DNA of 64,000 nt from Actinomycetota bacterium (GCA_016185305.1 JACPNV010000006.1:124001-188000), one strand, 5' to 3'. Shown: positions 1 to 10,130, counted from the first letter of the stretch. Made by a program: numbers and translations. Notes: generated by a model from the sequence alone, not told the origin.

Positions 1-710
<710 letters not shown>

Positions 711-771
711 CTATCCGACCAGATCGGCGGCAGTCGGCGCAAAGCGACGCCGCCGCGCACCGCACGTCGAG

Positions 772-1620
772 TCAGCGATCGAGGTCGCGATGGTTCACGC
801 GAGGCGTGTAGCCCGACCGGTCGAGCAGGCCGGCAACACGTTCGGCGATGGCGACCGAGCGATGCCGCCCGCCCGTGCAACCGAACGCGACCGTCAGGTA
901 CGACTTTCCTTCCTTCACGTAGTGCGGCAGCAGGAAGAGCAACAGGTCTTGAAGCTGGTCCATGAACCGCGACGTGACATCCTGCGCGTCGAGGTACGAG
1001 ACCACTTCGGTGTCGAGCCCGCTCAGCGGACGCAGCTCGTCCACCCAATGCGGGTTCGGTAGGAAGCGACAATCGATCACGAGGTCGGCGTCGAGGGGCA
1101 GCCCGTGCTTGTAGCCGAACGACACCACGGTCACCTGCATCTTTCCTCGGTCGGTGTCGGCATCGAAGAGGTCGATGATGCGCTGCCGGAGTTGGTGCAC
1201 GTTGTAGTCGCTGGTGTCGACGACGACATCTGCTTCTGCCTTCACCGGCTCGAGCAGCAGGCGCTCGGCTTCGATTGCATCGGCGAGCGTCTGATCGGCA
1301 GCCAGCGGATGGCGCCGCCTCGTGCTCTCGTAGCGACGTACGAGCACATCGGTCGAGGCCTCGAGGAAGAGGATCCGCACCCGCTTGCCCTGCGCCTTCA
1401 GCGCGCCCAACGCCGGCAACACCTCGTCGTGGTAGGGGCCCGTGCCCACGACCAATGCAACTTGGTCGACCGGACCGCCGCTGTGCGCCAGCTCCGAAAC
1501 CTTCGGGATCAACGCGGGCGGCAGGTTGTCGATCACGAACCAGCCGAGGTCTTCGAGGATGTCAGCGGCTTGGGAGCGACCCGCCCCAGACAATCCAGCG
1601 ATGACGACGAACTCACCCAT
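772..1620 (-). CDS. rapZ: RapZ/YvcJ family nucleotide-binding protein
   Basis: Member of the RapZ (YvcJ) P-loop family, 282 aa, the usual length. In E. coli RapZ is an RNase adaptor controlling the small RNA GlmZ; the actinobacterial role is less clear. The Walker A motif is GLSGAGRS (residues 9-16), with Arg in place of the usual Lys, a variant I recall from other actinobacterial homologues. The C-terminal domain carries the family signature FGCTGGRHRS (residues 246-255). The start is the ATG at 1620. It is the last gene of a uvrC - methyltransferase - GT-C - rapZ run (32 bp after the GT-C gene) and is followed by gap. The usual partners yvcK and whiA are not adjacent. Confidence 0.93.
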   Translation of the reverse strand: MGEFVVIAGLSGAGRSQAADILEDLGWFVIDNLPPALIPKVSELAHSGGPVDQVALVVGTGPYHDEVLPALGALKAQGKRVRILFLEASTDVLVRRYESTRRRHPLAADQTLADAIEAERLLLEPVKAEADVVVDTSDYNVHQLRQRIIDLFDADTDRGKMQVTVVSFGYKHGLPLDADLVIDCRFLPNPHWVDELRPLSGLDTEVVSYLDAQDVTSRFMDQLQDLLLFLLPHYVKEGKSYLTVAFGCTGGRHRSVAIAERVAGLLDRSGYTPRVNHRDLDR

Positions 1621-1652
1621 GCGACGAAAAGTCTACGACCTCGGTGACGCCG

Positions 1653-3146
1653 TCATTGCTTCTCCTTCACCCGAAACACGCTCGCGAAGCTGCTCTCGTC
1701 TACGAGCTCGAGCGTGAACGACGCCTGAAGATCCTGGGGCGTGTAGTACTCCTCCGACGGCGCGCCATGCACCCACACGAGGCACACCTCCCCCGATCTC
1801 ACGCTCTGGCGGAAGTCGGGCAGATCGTCGCGGCGGTCATTGCTCCAGCGTTCAGTGATCCGGGGGGCGTATTCCGATTCGATGCTCGTGAGGCTGAGCG
1901 GGAACGGAGCGTTCGAGTACACCTTGCACGGCGACGCGACCAAGTCGAGCCGGAAGCTGTTCCTGGCGGCCACCTCCGATACGGCCGTGTACCCGCCGCC
2001 CTGGTCGTGGAGCAACTGCACAAGCGTGGCCCCGTTGACCACGGTCCACCACGCCAGTGCAACCCCGAACGCATAGACGACTCGCCGGTACACCGACCTC
2101 GACATCGCGCTGAGCATCGCGTCCACCGACCAGATCCCGAGAAGGAGGAGCGGCGCGTACGCCGGCAGCATCAGGCGGTACGCGACCCGATCGAACGCAC
2201 TTACCGACCGCAGGCCGATGAGCGCGACGACGTAGAACACGGCGAAGCCTGTCAGGGCCAGCGGAGTGACCTCCGCCCCATCGCGACGATGCAGCCACCA
2301 TCCGAACCCGATCAACACGACGACGGCAATGCCCCCGAGCACCGTGATCACGTTGAAGGTGAGCAAGCTGATCGATGCGAGCCCGTCACGCGCGTTCTCC
2401 ACGATGCCGACCGTCGAGCTGTGACGCGGCCCGAAAGCGTTTCCAGTTCGCCCGAGGTTCACGAGCCCGACCATGAGCGGAACCGACAGCCCGACGGCCA
2501 GGTACCCGGCCGCCAGTGCCAGCCGCGTCGCGCGCGCGGCCGGAGCCCGAAGGAGCAGCACCAATGCACCACTGGGGATGAGCACGACGCCCAGGTAGCG
2601 GGTGAGAAACGCGATCCACACCACGACCAGCGATGCCCCGAGGAACGGCAGCATCCGCGCGCGCGATCGCACAGCACGCACGAGGAGGAGGATCGCCGCG
2701 AGTGCGAGGAGATCGAACATCGTCTCCGACCACAAATGCCCAGCGCTATCGAGCATCCAGGGCGAGAAGGCTACGACGAGAGTCACGCCGTACCGGAGCA
2801 CACGTCGCGGCGTGAGCTCAGAGGCGAGGACCCCCACGACGGCCACGGTGAGACCGTGCAGGATCGATTGCGCGTAGCCACCGAGCGTCACCGGATCCCC
2901 CAGCCAGCCCAGCACGCCGAGCCACATCGGGTAGACCGGGGGCCATGTCGAGGTGGCCGGCTCGAGCCAGTAGCCGAGCTCGCCGCGCGTGCGCCAGCGG
3001 GTGGCGATGGCGAGATACGCGATCGAGTCGTCGCTCAACGCTGGGCCATGCAGCACGATGCTGTACGCGCTCACCGCACCAGCCGCGACAGCGATCAGGG
3101 CGATCGGCTTCCACGACCACGAGGGCGCGGCCGTCTCACTGCGCAT
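1653..3146 (-). CDS. Multi-spanning GT-C-type glycosyltransferase-like membrane protein
   Basis: 497-aa integral membrane protein with about ten hydrophobic segments. The overall look is that of the GT-C fold (ArnT/PMT/GT39 group), which transfers sugars from polyprenyl-phosphate donors on the outer face of the membrane. After the first membrane segment there is an acidic pair in SDDSIAYLAIA, where GT-C enzymes place their catalytic Asp/Glu, then a WPPVYPMWLG stretch resembling the PPL motif of GT39 proteins. The C-terminal 120 residues are soluble and probably extracytoplasmic. The ATG at 3146 overlaps the end of the upstream methyltransferase gene by 11 bp, so the two are likely co-translated. 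Donor and acceptor are unknown. Confidence 0.72.
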   Translation of the reverse strand: MRSETAAPSWSWKPIALIAVAAGAVSAYSIVLHGPALSDDSIAYLAIATRWRTRGELGYWLEPATSTWPPVYPMWLGVLGWLGDPVTLGGYAQSILHGLTVAVVGVLASELTPRRVLRYGVTLVVAFSPWMLDSAGHLWSETMFDLLALAAILLLVRAVRSRARMLPFLGASLVVVWIAFLTRYLGVVLIPSGALVLLLRAPAARATRLALAAGYLAVGLSVPLMVGLVNLGRTGNAFGPRHSSTVGIVENARDGLASISLLTFNVITVLGGIAVVVLIGFGWWLHRRDGAEVTPLALTGFAVFYVVALIGLRSVSAFDRVAYRLMLPAYAPLLLLGIWSVDAMLSAMSRSVYRRVVYAFGVALAWWTVVNGATLVQLLHDQGGGYTAVSEVAARNSFRLDLVASPCKVYSNAPFPLSLTSIESEYAPRITERWSNDRRDDLPDFRQSVRSGEVCLVWVHGAPSEEYYTPQDLQASFTLELVDESSFASVFRVKEKQ

Positions 3147-3879
3147 GTCTGGCGAGGTTCTTCGTGCCGATCAGGACGAGCAGCCGCGGGATCGTCGCGG
3201 CGTCGGGGTACTCCGGCGCAAGGGCGACGAAGCCGGGAGGCGGCCGGGGTTCGATCATGCGCTCGATGAGAAGCTGGTGCTCGGCGAACGCGTTCACGTA
3301 GTGGCTCAACGGTCGGTGGAAGAAGCGGATGTGCACGCCGCGCTCGACCTCCTCGACCGTCTCCGCCTCTGGCAGGTAGGGACCGACGCGCCAGTACTGC
3401 TCGGGCGGGTCGAGGATGTGATCGTCGATCCAACCGCTCCCGGGGGTCTGCAGCAGCGGATGGTTGATCAGCAGCACCACGCGGCCACCGCCGCGAACGA
3501 CGCGTGCCATCTCGCTGATCGGTTGGTGAACATCCGGCACGTGCTCGAGGACCAGACACGTCACCACCGCATCGAACGCGCCGGAACGGAACGGCAACGC
3601 GGCGGCGTCCGCCTGGCTGTAGCCCGCCACCACCCCGCCCCGGCGACTGGCCTCGGTGATCTGGTTCGTCGTCGGGTCGATGCCGATCACCATGCTGGTG
3701 TTCGCTGAACCGATGGCGCGCGCCACCTGTCCTTCACCGGTGCCGACCTCTAGCACCCGGGCGAAGCCCGCCGTCAACTCGACCGCGAGCGGCAGGATCT
3801 GCTCCTCGTACTCAGGGTCAGCTCCGTCAGTGAACTCCTGTTGCCACCAACCCGCGTGACGCTCCCAGAGATCGCTCAC
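3136..3879 (-). CDS. SAM-dependent class I methyltransferase
   Basis: About 247-aa methyltransferase (Methyltransf_11 type). The SAM-binding motif I is VLEVGTGEG, motif II acidic residue is in VIGIDPTTN, and the post-motif region reads DAVVTCLVLEHVPD. The substrate is not evident; neighbours suggest an envelope glycan or lipid. I place the start at a GTG (3877-3879) that overlaps the uvrC stop codon as GTGA, which implies translational coupling; an open frame continues upstream inside uvrC but has no reason to be used. The 3' end overlaps the next gene by 11 bp. The same uvr-gene/methyltransferase coupling occurs at uvrA. Confidence 0.82.
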   Translation of the reverse strand: MSDLWERHAGWWQQEFTDGADPEYEEQILPLAVELTAGFARVLEVGTGEGQVARAIGSANTSMVIGIDPTTNQITEASRRGGVVAGYSQADAAALPFRSGAFDAVVTCLVLEHVPDVHQPISEMARVVRGGGRVVLLINHPLLQTPGSGWIDDHILDPPEQYWRVGPYLPEAETVEEVERGVHIRFFHRPLSHYVNAFAEHQLLIERMIEPRPPPGFVALAPEYPDAATIPRLLVLIGTKNLARHAQ

Positions 3880-5759
3880 CCGCGCCCTGACACTCGGATC
3901 GTCACGCCATGGATCTTCTCGTAGACGGCGTCGGCTACGGGATCGGGCAGCCACGACAGCGCCCGAAGTTGCTCGGCCGTGGCCTGCTTCACCGCGTTCA
4001 CACCGCCGAGCTCTTTCAGCAGCCTCTTCTTGCGCGCCGGCCCGAGACCGGGGACGTCGTCGATGACCGACTTCGTCATCCGCTTGCCCCGGAGCTGGCG
4101 GTGGTACGCGATGGCAAACCGATGGGCCTCGTCCCGCAGGCGCTGCAACAGGTAGAGCGCCTCTGACTGGCGCGGAACTCGCACAGGATCGCTGAGACCC
4201 GGCACATACACCTCCTCGAAGCGCTTCGCCAAAGACGCCACCGGGATGTCGTCTGCGAGGCCGAGCTCCTCCAGCACGCCAACGACCGCGTTGAGCTGAC
4301 CCTTGCCGCCGTCGACCAAGAGGAGCTGCGGTGGATAGGCGAACTTCCTGGCGCGCTCGTCCACCGGCTTGGCTCGCTCGTCGAGGTAGTTCCGGAGCCG
4401 GCGGGTCACCACCTCCTCCATCGCGGCGAAGTCGTCGTTGCCATCCACCTCGCGGATCTTGAACCGGCGGTAGTCGCTCTTCTTCGGCAGCCCGTCCTCG
4501 AAGACGACCATCGAACCGACGTAGTCAGTCCCCTGGATGTGGCTCATGTCGTAGCACTCGATGCGAAGCGGTGCCTCCGGCAGACCAAGGGCCTCCTGCA
4601 GCTCGTTGAGCGCTCGCGATCGGGAGTTGTGATCAGACGCCCGCTTCAGGCGATGGCGTGTGAGCTCTTCCTTGGCGTTCTGTGTCACCGTCTGCAAGAG
4701 CGCGCGCTTGGCTCCTCGCTGCGGCACCTTGAGGGTGACCACCGAGCCTCGTTGCTCGGTCAACCACCGCTGGTAGAGCCCCGGATCGGCTGAGCTGGTG
4801 GGGAGGAGGACGGTCTTCGGCACCCCCATCGGCGGGGGATCGTAATAGAGGCGCTCCAGCGAGCGATCCACGAGCTCGGACTCCGTCAGGTCTTCCGCCT
4901 TGTCGATGACGAAGCCCTTCCGGCCCACGACGCGGCCGCGACGCACGAAGAACACCTGCACTGCCGCCTCCAGGTCATCGCTCTCGATGCCGACGACGTC
5001 CGTGTCCTCCGTCTTGTCGAGCACCATCTGCTGCTTCTCGATCGCCTTGCGCACGCTCATGAGCCGGTCGCGGCACCGGGCGGCCAGCTCGAACTCGAGG
5101 GCGCCGGCAGCCGCGGACATCTGGGTCTCGAGCCGCTCGATGATGTGTTCGGTATCGCCCTCGAGGAACTCCAACAGCTCGTTCACAAGCTTGCCGTAGG
5201 CCTCTTCGTCGATCTCCCCCACGCACGGACCTGAACACTTCTCGATGTGGAAGTCGAGGCACGGGCGCCCGAGCTTCTGGTGCCGCTCGAGCTGGTTGTC
5301 CGAGCACGTGCGGATGGGGAAGGTCCGCTGGAGCAACGCCAGCGTCTCGCGGATCGCGTATGCGTGACCGTACGGGCCGAAGTAGCGCACCCCCTTCTTC
5401 TTCGATCCGCGCATCACCATGGCCCGCGGCCACTCGTCGGCCACCGTCACCGCGAGATACGGGTAGCTCTTGTCGTCTCGATAGCGGACGTTGAACCGCG
5501 GCTGGTAGCGCTGGATGAGGCTGTACTCCAGCATCAACGCCTCCACCTCGTTGCGCACCTGGATCCACTCCACCGTCTCGGCCGTCGCCACCATCTGGGC
5601 CGTCCGCGTCGGGAGGTTCGCCGGATTCTGGAAGTAGTTCGCGAGGCGCTGGCGAAGGCTTCGGGCCTTGCCGACGTAGATGACTCGGCCATCGGCGTCC
5701 TTGAACTGGTAGGAGCCAGGAGTGTCGGGGATCGTGCCAGGAGGCGGTCGTCGCACCAC
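3876..5759 (-). CDS. uvrC: Excinuclease ABC subunit C
   Basis: UvrC, 627 aa, makes both incisions around a DNA lesion in nucleotide-excision repair after recruitment by UvrB. The N-terminal GIY-YIG nuclease domain is visible (GSYQFKDADGRVIYVGKA, about residues 14-31), with a Cys cluster near residues 150-180, a central UVR domain that contacts UvrB (about 200-240), the C-terminal RNase H-like endonuclease with LLLVDGGKGQLNAV, and terminal helix-hairpin-helix repeats (VPGLGPARKKRLLKELGG). It is the first gene of a minus-strand run; 59 bp separate it from the divergent GT-C gene at 5819. Its stop overlaps the GTG start of a methyltransferase gene. Confidence 0.97.
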   Translation of the reverse strand: MVRRPPPGTIPDTPGSYQFKDADGRVIYVGKARSLRQRLANYFQNPANLPTRTAQMVATAETVEWIQVRNEVEALMLEYSLIQRYQPRFNVRYRDDKSYPYLAVTVADEWPRAMVMRGSKKKGVRYFGPYGHAYAIRETLALLQRTFPIRTCSDNQLERHQKLGRPCLDFHIEKCSGPCVGEIDEEAYGKLVNELLEFLEGDTEHIIERLETQMSAAAGALEFELAARCRDRLMSVRKAIEKQQMVLDKTEDTDVVGIESDDLEAAVQVFFVRRGRVVGRKGFVIDKAEDLTESELVDRSLERLYYDPPPMGVPKTVLLPTSSADPGLYQRWLTEQRGSVVTLKVPQRGAKRALLQTVTQNAKEELTRHRLKRASDHNSRSRALNELQEALGLPEAPLRIECYDMSHIQGTDYVGSMVVFEDGLPKKSDYRRFKIREVDGNDDFAAMEEVVTRRLRNYLDERAKPVDERARKFAYPPQLLLVDGGKGQLNAVVGVLEELGLADDIPVASLAKRFEEVYVPGLSDPVRVPRQSEALYLLQRLRDEAHRFAIAYHRQLRGKRMTKSVIDDVPGLGPARKKRLLKELGGVNAVKQATAEQLRALSWLPDPVADAVYEKIHGVTIRVSGRG

Positions 5760-5818
5760 GCCACCAGCATGGCGCGTCCCGAGTTCGCCGCAACCCCTCG
5801 CCTACGCTGAGACGAGTC

Positions 5819-7372
5819 ATGGCCAGCGAGCAGACAACCCGCCGTCGCGTCGCTGCCACCCTGGTGCTCCTGGCGGTCGGCGCGCTGTTCCTTCTCCTGT
5901 CTTGGTCTCGCATCAGCGCACCCTTCGGTGACTCGGACGAGGGCATCAACGGCTCGGTCTGGGCGTACAACAGCCGTTCGCTGCGCGAGTTGGGCCCCGT
6001 GACTTCCGCGTTCGGGGCGAGGCGCCTCGACACGACCACGTACGCGACCCATCCACCGCTGATCGTGCTCGAGACGGCTCTGGCGGAGACGGTTGGGGGC
6101 GAACGGGAGGTCGCCACAAGAGCGCCCGCATGGCTGGCGAGCCTCGCCGCGCTGGCCCTCTTCTACCGCCTCGCCCGATCCTTGGGTGCCGACGAGCTCA
6201 CCGCGACAGCCGCTGCGGCGGCCACCGCGGCGACCCCGATGTTCTTCGTCTACGGCATCATGCTCGACACTCCGGTGACATCGTTGCCGTTCGGGCTCGG
6301 CGTTGCGCTCCTCTGGTACCGGAACTGGCGCGGCGAGGACGTGACACCCTGGCTCAGCGTCGCCATCTCGCTCCTCGCGAGCTTGGCGGGATGGCAAGCG
6401 GCGCTCCTGGTCGGTGTCTGCGGCCTTTCGCTGCTCGCGCGGGGTCTGCGGCACCACGCGGGCGCGATCCGGGCAGCCCTTGGTTACCTCGCGGGTGGCG
6501 CTACCGGGCTCGCGCTCTCCATCGGCTGGGGCTGGTGGGCCTCTGGCAACCTGCAGGCGTTGGGCGACAAGTTCACCCGCCGTACGGGCTCGACCGCCGG
6601 CGTCTCCCCCCTCGATGTCGTGACCTTCCAGGTGCCGTGGCTGTCGCAGCTCCTCGGCCTCGCGCTGATCGGTGTCGTCGCCTGCGCACTTGCGCTCCGC
6701 GACCAGCGGTACCGCCCGCTCGCCGCGCTGTCGCTCACGATTGTCGCCCTTTACACCGTGCTCTTCAGGGAGGCGGCGGCCGGCCACCAGTACTGGCTCT
6801 ACTGGTCGCTGTTCCCGACCGCAGTCGGTCTCACCTACGCGTTCCAAGCCGTCCATCGCCTGGCGAGGAGCGCCGGGATGACCGCCGCCACCGCGGGCAC
6901 CGCGGTTGTCGGCCTCGCGGTGCTGATGGGGGTCTTCGACGTCGGCCGGGGCGCCGACGCGGAGATGCTCATCGCCGAAGGCCGCCAGCCCGCCGAGCTG
7001 CTCCAGCGAACGCCGCTCCCCCCGGGCGACGCCGTCTACTACATCGGCGAGGAGTACCGACCGGACTCGTGGATCCTCTACTACACCGGCCGGCACGGCC
7101 AGTTCCTCCGGACCAGCAGCGACATCGCGGCACTGGCTCGGGACCAGCCGAACGCCCCGATCCTCATCCTTGGTCTGTGCGGCGATGGCCAGCCCAGCGC
7201 AACGCTCTGCCAGGCCGCCACCGTCCCGACGCCCGGCTCCGATGCGGACCGGCGCCCCGAGCGCATGGTGACCGCAGCGGATCTCGCTCGGCAGCTCGGC
7301 ATCTCGCCCGCACCGCCCGTCGACACAGGCGGGCCACCCCCTCTGCCGCCGCCAAGCCTCTCGGCGCCATGA
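5819..7372 (+). CDS. GT39/ArnT-like glycosyltransferase, integral membrane
   Basis: 517-aa polytopic membrane protein of the GT-C superfamily. The first extracytoplasmic loop has the acidic motif GDSDEGINGSVWAYN, and a little later comes THPPLIVL, the HPP(L) motif typical of PMT_2/ArnT enzymes that use dolichyl- or polyprenyl-phosphate sugars. About ten further membrane spans follow, then a Pro-rich soluble tail. The start is the ATG at 5819. The gene is divergent from uvrC across 59 bp and is followed by nadA about 200 bp downstream. Donor and acceptor cannot be read from sequence. It is one of six GT-C-like proteins in the window. Confidence 0.75.
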   Translation: MASEQTTRRRVAATLVLLAVGALFLLLSWSRISAPFGDSDEGINGSVWAYNSRSLRELGPVTSAFGARRLDTTTYATHPPLIVLETALAETVGGEREVATRAPAWLASLAALALFYRLARSLGADELTATAAAAATAATPMFFVYGIMLDTPVTSLPFGLGVALLWYRNWRGEDVTPWLSVAISLLASLAGWQAALLVGVCGLSLLARGLRHHAGAIRAALGYLAGGATGLALSIGWGWWASGNLQALGDKFTRRTGSTAGVSPLDVVTFQVPWLSQLLGLALIGVVACALALRDQRYRPLAALSLTIVALYTVLFREAAAGHQYWLYWSLFPTAVGLTYAFQAVHRLARSAGMTAATAGTAVVGLAVLMGVFDVGRGADAEMLIAEGRQPAELLQRTPLPPGDAVYYIGEEYRPDSWILYYTGRHGQFLRTSSDIAALARDQPNAPILILGLCGDGQPSATLCQAATVPTPGSDADRRPERMVTAADLARQLGISPAPPVDTGGPPPLPPPSLSAP

Positions 7373-7569
7373 AGCGGACGGACAGTTCATCGCCACGATT
7401 CGAGCTTCGTGAAAAGTTCTGCCATAGACTGACCGCAACGCCGGCCTGGTTTCCGGCGACATATCAAGCTTCGAGACCGACATCCCCGTGGCGAGGCGAC
7501 CAGGCTGTCCCCACCGGTCACACCAAATCGAGGCTTTCCAACGTCCCACACCCGGAGGGTCCCGACAGC

Positions 7570-8691
7570 ATGTTGCGGCTACAGCTCCCGCTCCCCCAGC
7601 GGTACACGGCGGCATCCGACGACGATCTGGCCGACCGCATCGCCGCGGCCAAAGAGACGCTCGGCGACCGCGTCTTCATCCTCGGCCACCACTACCAGCG
7701 TGACGACGTCATGCGCTGGGCCGATGCCCGGGGCGACTCGTTCCGGCTCTCCGTGCTTGCCCGGGAGCGACCGGAGGCGGACTACATCGTGTTCTGTGGC
7801 GTCCACTTCATGGCGGAGTCGGCCGACATCCTCACCGCCGACCATCAGGCCGTCATCCTGCCCGACCTCAACGCCGGCTGTTCGATGGCGGACATGGCCG
7901 ATCTCGACCAGGTCGAGGAGGCGTGGGATGTGCTGGCCCAGACCACCGACATCGAGCGCGTGGTACCGATCACCTACATGAACTCCTCCGCGGCGATCAA
8001 GGCCTTCGTCGGCGAGCACGGCGGTGCGGTTTGCACATCGACCAACGCGAAGGCCGTCGTCCAATGGGCGCTCGATCTGGGCGACTACCAGGGCAGAGGT
8101 GCACGCGGCCGGCAGGTCTTGTTCTTCCCCGACCTACACCTCGGTCGCAACACTGGCTTCCAGCTCGGGTATGGCGAAGCCGACATGCGGGTCTGGAACC
8201 CGCGGCTCGAACACGGCGGGCTCAACGATTCCGACTGCAAGGAGTCGACGTTCTTGCTCTGGCGGGGGCATTGCTCGGTGCATCAGCGATTCCGTCCTGA
8301 GCACATCCGGGAGTTTCGGGCCGAGCACCCCGACGGCATCGTGATCGTCCATCCCGAATGCGCTCGTGAGGTATGTGCGCAGGCCGACAACGTCGGGTCC
8401 ACCGACTACATCATCAACGCCGTGGCCGATGCACCGAAAGGGTCAGTCATCAGCGTGGGCACCGAGATCCATCTCGTCAACCGGCTGAACAACGAAACGC
8501 CGGACAAGACGATCGTCTCGCTCGATCCGCTCGTGTGCCCATGCTCAACGATGTTCCGCATCGACGCTCCTCATCTCGCATGGGTTCTCGAGAGCCTGGT
8601 CGATGGACGCGTGGTCAATCAGATCACCGTCGACAGACAGACAGCCGAGTGGGCCAGCCTCGCGCTGAACCGGATGCTCGACATCACCTGA
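7570..8691 (+). CDS. nadA: Quinolinate synthase A
   Basis: NadA, 373 aa, condenses iminoaspartate with dihydroxyacetone phosphate to quinolinate, the first ring in de novo NAD synthesis; it holds a [4Fe-4S] cluster. Visible signatures are GHHYQRDDV (residues 39-47), FCGVHFMAES with Cys76, PDLNAGCSMAD with Cys104, the LGRNTG loop, HPEC, and the C-terminal PLVCPCSTMFRID. The ATG at 7570 has a GGAGGG Shine-Dalgarno about 10 nt upstream; the frame is open far upstream through the preceding gene in another phase and should not be extended. The usual partners nadB and nadC are not in the window. The 197 bp before it show no recognisable regulatory element. Confidence 0.96.
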   Translation: MLRLQLPLPQRYTAASDDDLADRIAAAKETLGDRVFILGHHYQRDDVMRWADARGDSFRLSVLARERPEADYIVFCGVHFMAESADILTADHQAVILPDLNAGCSMADMADLDQVEEAWDVLAQTTDIERVVPITYMNSSAAIKAFVGEHGGAVCTSTNAKAVVQWALDLGDYQGRGARGRQVLFFPDLHLGRNTGFQLGYGEADMRVWNPRLEHGGLNDSDCKESTFLLWRGHCSVHQRFRPEHIREFRAEHPDGIVIVHPECAREVCAQADNVGSTDYIINAVADAPKGSVISVGTEIHLVNRLNNETPDKTIVSLDPLVCPCSTMFRIDAPHLAWVLESLVDGRVVNQITVDRQTAEWASLALNRMLDIT

Positions 8692-8707
8692 CGCCTACAC
8701 TCGCCGA

Positions 8708-9934
8708 GTGCCGGGCCCGGGCTACACGCGTCGATGGCGGACGACGACTGTCCCCTACACGATCCTCCGCATCACCGGTCAGGCGACCGAGTTCGTCGGC
8801 TTCATCATTCTCGCTCGCCGGCTCGAGCCGAGCGGCTTCGGGGAGCTCTCGATCGCATTTCTCATCTGCCGTTACGCCGGTGTGATCGGCGATTGGGGCG
8901 CGCTCACCCGGGGATCGCGAGATGTCGCCGCGGGGGGCCTGCACGGATCGGTGCGCGCATTCATCCGGCATCGCATGACGGTCACCCTCACGGCCGCCAC
9001 AGCCGTCGTGATCGGCATGGTGCTGACTGGCTATCCGCGTCTCATCCCAACTGTTGCCGTCACTTTGGCCCTCGGCCTCTCTCGCGACTTCATCGCCCTG
9101 GGCCAGGAGAAGGGACCGCGCGCCGCCGCGCCAGCGGCATTGCAGGGCGGGCTCCTCGCGAGCGTCAGCCTGCTCGTGTGGACCGTTGGCGGCGGCGCCA
9201 TCGCGATTGGCCTTGGTTACGGTGCTGCCGCAGGCCTCTCCATCGCCCTCAATCGCATCCCCCCGGAGCCCGCCGGGCTCTCTGGCCGCGCGCCAGCGGC
9301 CTGGATCCTGTTGTCGGTCGTCGCCATCCAGATCACCTCAACTGCCGACACGATCCTGCTCGGTGCCTTGCGATCGACCGCCGAGGCGGGCACGTACGCG
9401 GCAATCAACCGGGTGCCCAACGCGTGGGTGGCGCTCATCAGCCCGCTGGTCTTGGGCGGCATCCCCATCATGACGAGGGCGCTCTCAGAGAGCGCCGGAG
9501 AGTATCGCCAACTCCGCCGACAGGCGACCACGGCGAGCCTCCTCGTGGCGGGCATCGTGGCCGCATCAGCACCAGTGGCGTACTTCCTCGTACCGGTGCT
9601 CTTCGGCAGCGACTACGCAAGCGGGCAATGGACCGTCGTTGTGTTGACGCTCGCGGCGGCCGTGCTCACCTTCGGCCTTCGGCTTCACGTCTTTGCCGTG
9701 GTGGTGGGGCGCGACCGGCGTTATGCACTGATCATCGCCGCGGCTGCGACGGTCAACATCGCCGTGAACCTCGTCGTCATTCCCTTGTACGGAATGATGG
9801 GTGCAGCGTTCGCCACGCTCATCTCCCAAACGATGGTTGTCGTGCTGCTGTGGACACTGGCTGCCCAGCCCGATCGCCACTCCGACCAGCGATTGTCGCC
9901 CGGAGGAACCGTCACCGATGATGGCCGCTCATAG
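8708..9934 (+). CDS. Wzx-like oligosaccharide flippase (MOP superfamily)
   Basis: 408-aa membrane protein with about 12 hydrophobic segments, resembling polysaccharide-export flippases that turn lipid-linked oligosaccharides across the membrane. The N-terminal region (TGQATEFVGFIILARRLEPSG, split by a short loop) and the paired helices with the sequence FGELSIAF match the early part of the Polysacc_synt family. The GTG start at 8708 lies 16 bp after nadA. It is followed by a degraded fragment and then by a methyltransferase and an asparagine-synthase-like gene, so it is probably part of a surface glycan cluster together with the minus-strand glycosylphosphotransferase gene at 14.3 kb. The cargo is unknown. 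Confidence 0.8.
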   Translation: MPGPGYTRRWRTTTVPYTILRITGQATEFVGFIILARRLEPSGFGELSIAFLICRYAGVIGDWGALTRGSRDVAAGGLHGSVRAFIRHRMTVTLTAATAVVIGMVLTGYPRLIPTVAVTLALGLSRDFIALGQEKGPRAAAPAALQGGLLASVSLLVWTVGGGAIAIGLGYGAAAGLSIALNRIPPEPAGLSGRAPAAWILLSVVAIQITSTADTILLGALRSTAEAGTYAAINRVPNAWVALISPLVLGGIPIMTRALSESAGEYRQLRRQATTASLLVAGIVAASAPVAYFLVPVLFGSDYASGQWTVVVLTLAAAVLTFGLRLHVFAVVVGRDRRYALIIAAAATVNIAVNLVVIPLYGMMGAAFATLISQTMVVVLLWTLAAQPDRHSDQRLSPGGTVTDDGRS

Positions 9935-10130
9935 CGTCTTCAAGGGTGTTGGTCTCCGACCACATCCGACGGAACTTGAAGAAGTCGATGACAAGCAGAT
10001 CCTCGGCGAACTGGCTGTAGGACGTGCGGCCGGCGCGGATCCGGCTGTAGAGCTCGGTCACACCCGCGTACACGACGCTGCGCGCTCGGCCGAGTGGAAG
10101 CGAGACGAGGATCCACTCGATGGTGGCGGT
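9912..10130 (-). pseudogene. Possible remnant of an FkbM-type methyltransferase gene
   Basis: The 329-bp space between the flippase and the next plus-strand gene contains, on the minus strand, a 72-residue stretch with the segment TSYSQFAEDLLVIDFFK followed by SETNTL. This resembles the start of FkbM-domain methyltransferases (SQxGEDLLL...FF...SNTxxL), but the glycine-rich segment expected between the two pieces is missing and the frame stops at once. No convincing start codon or ribosome site is present. It overlaps the flippase 3' end by 23 bp. I read it as a decayed leftover; it could also be chance coding-like sequence. Confidence 0.3.

Noticed and set aside
772-1620. Arg instead of Lys in the RapZ Walker A as a defect
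   Set aside because: I recall the same substitution in other actinobacterial RapZ proteins, so it is likely normal for the group.
1644-3269. Long plus-strand open frame of 541 codons
   Set aside because: It is the antisense of the GT-C protein at 1653-3146; composition is Arg/Glu/His-rich shadow typical of high-GC DNA and it has no domain.
5534-7615. Minus-strand open frame of 693 codons opposite the GT39 gene and uvrC end
   Set aside because: Covers clear genes on both sides and has no recognisable motif; shadow frame.
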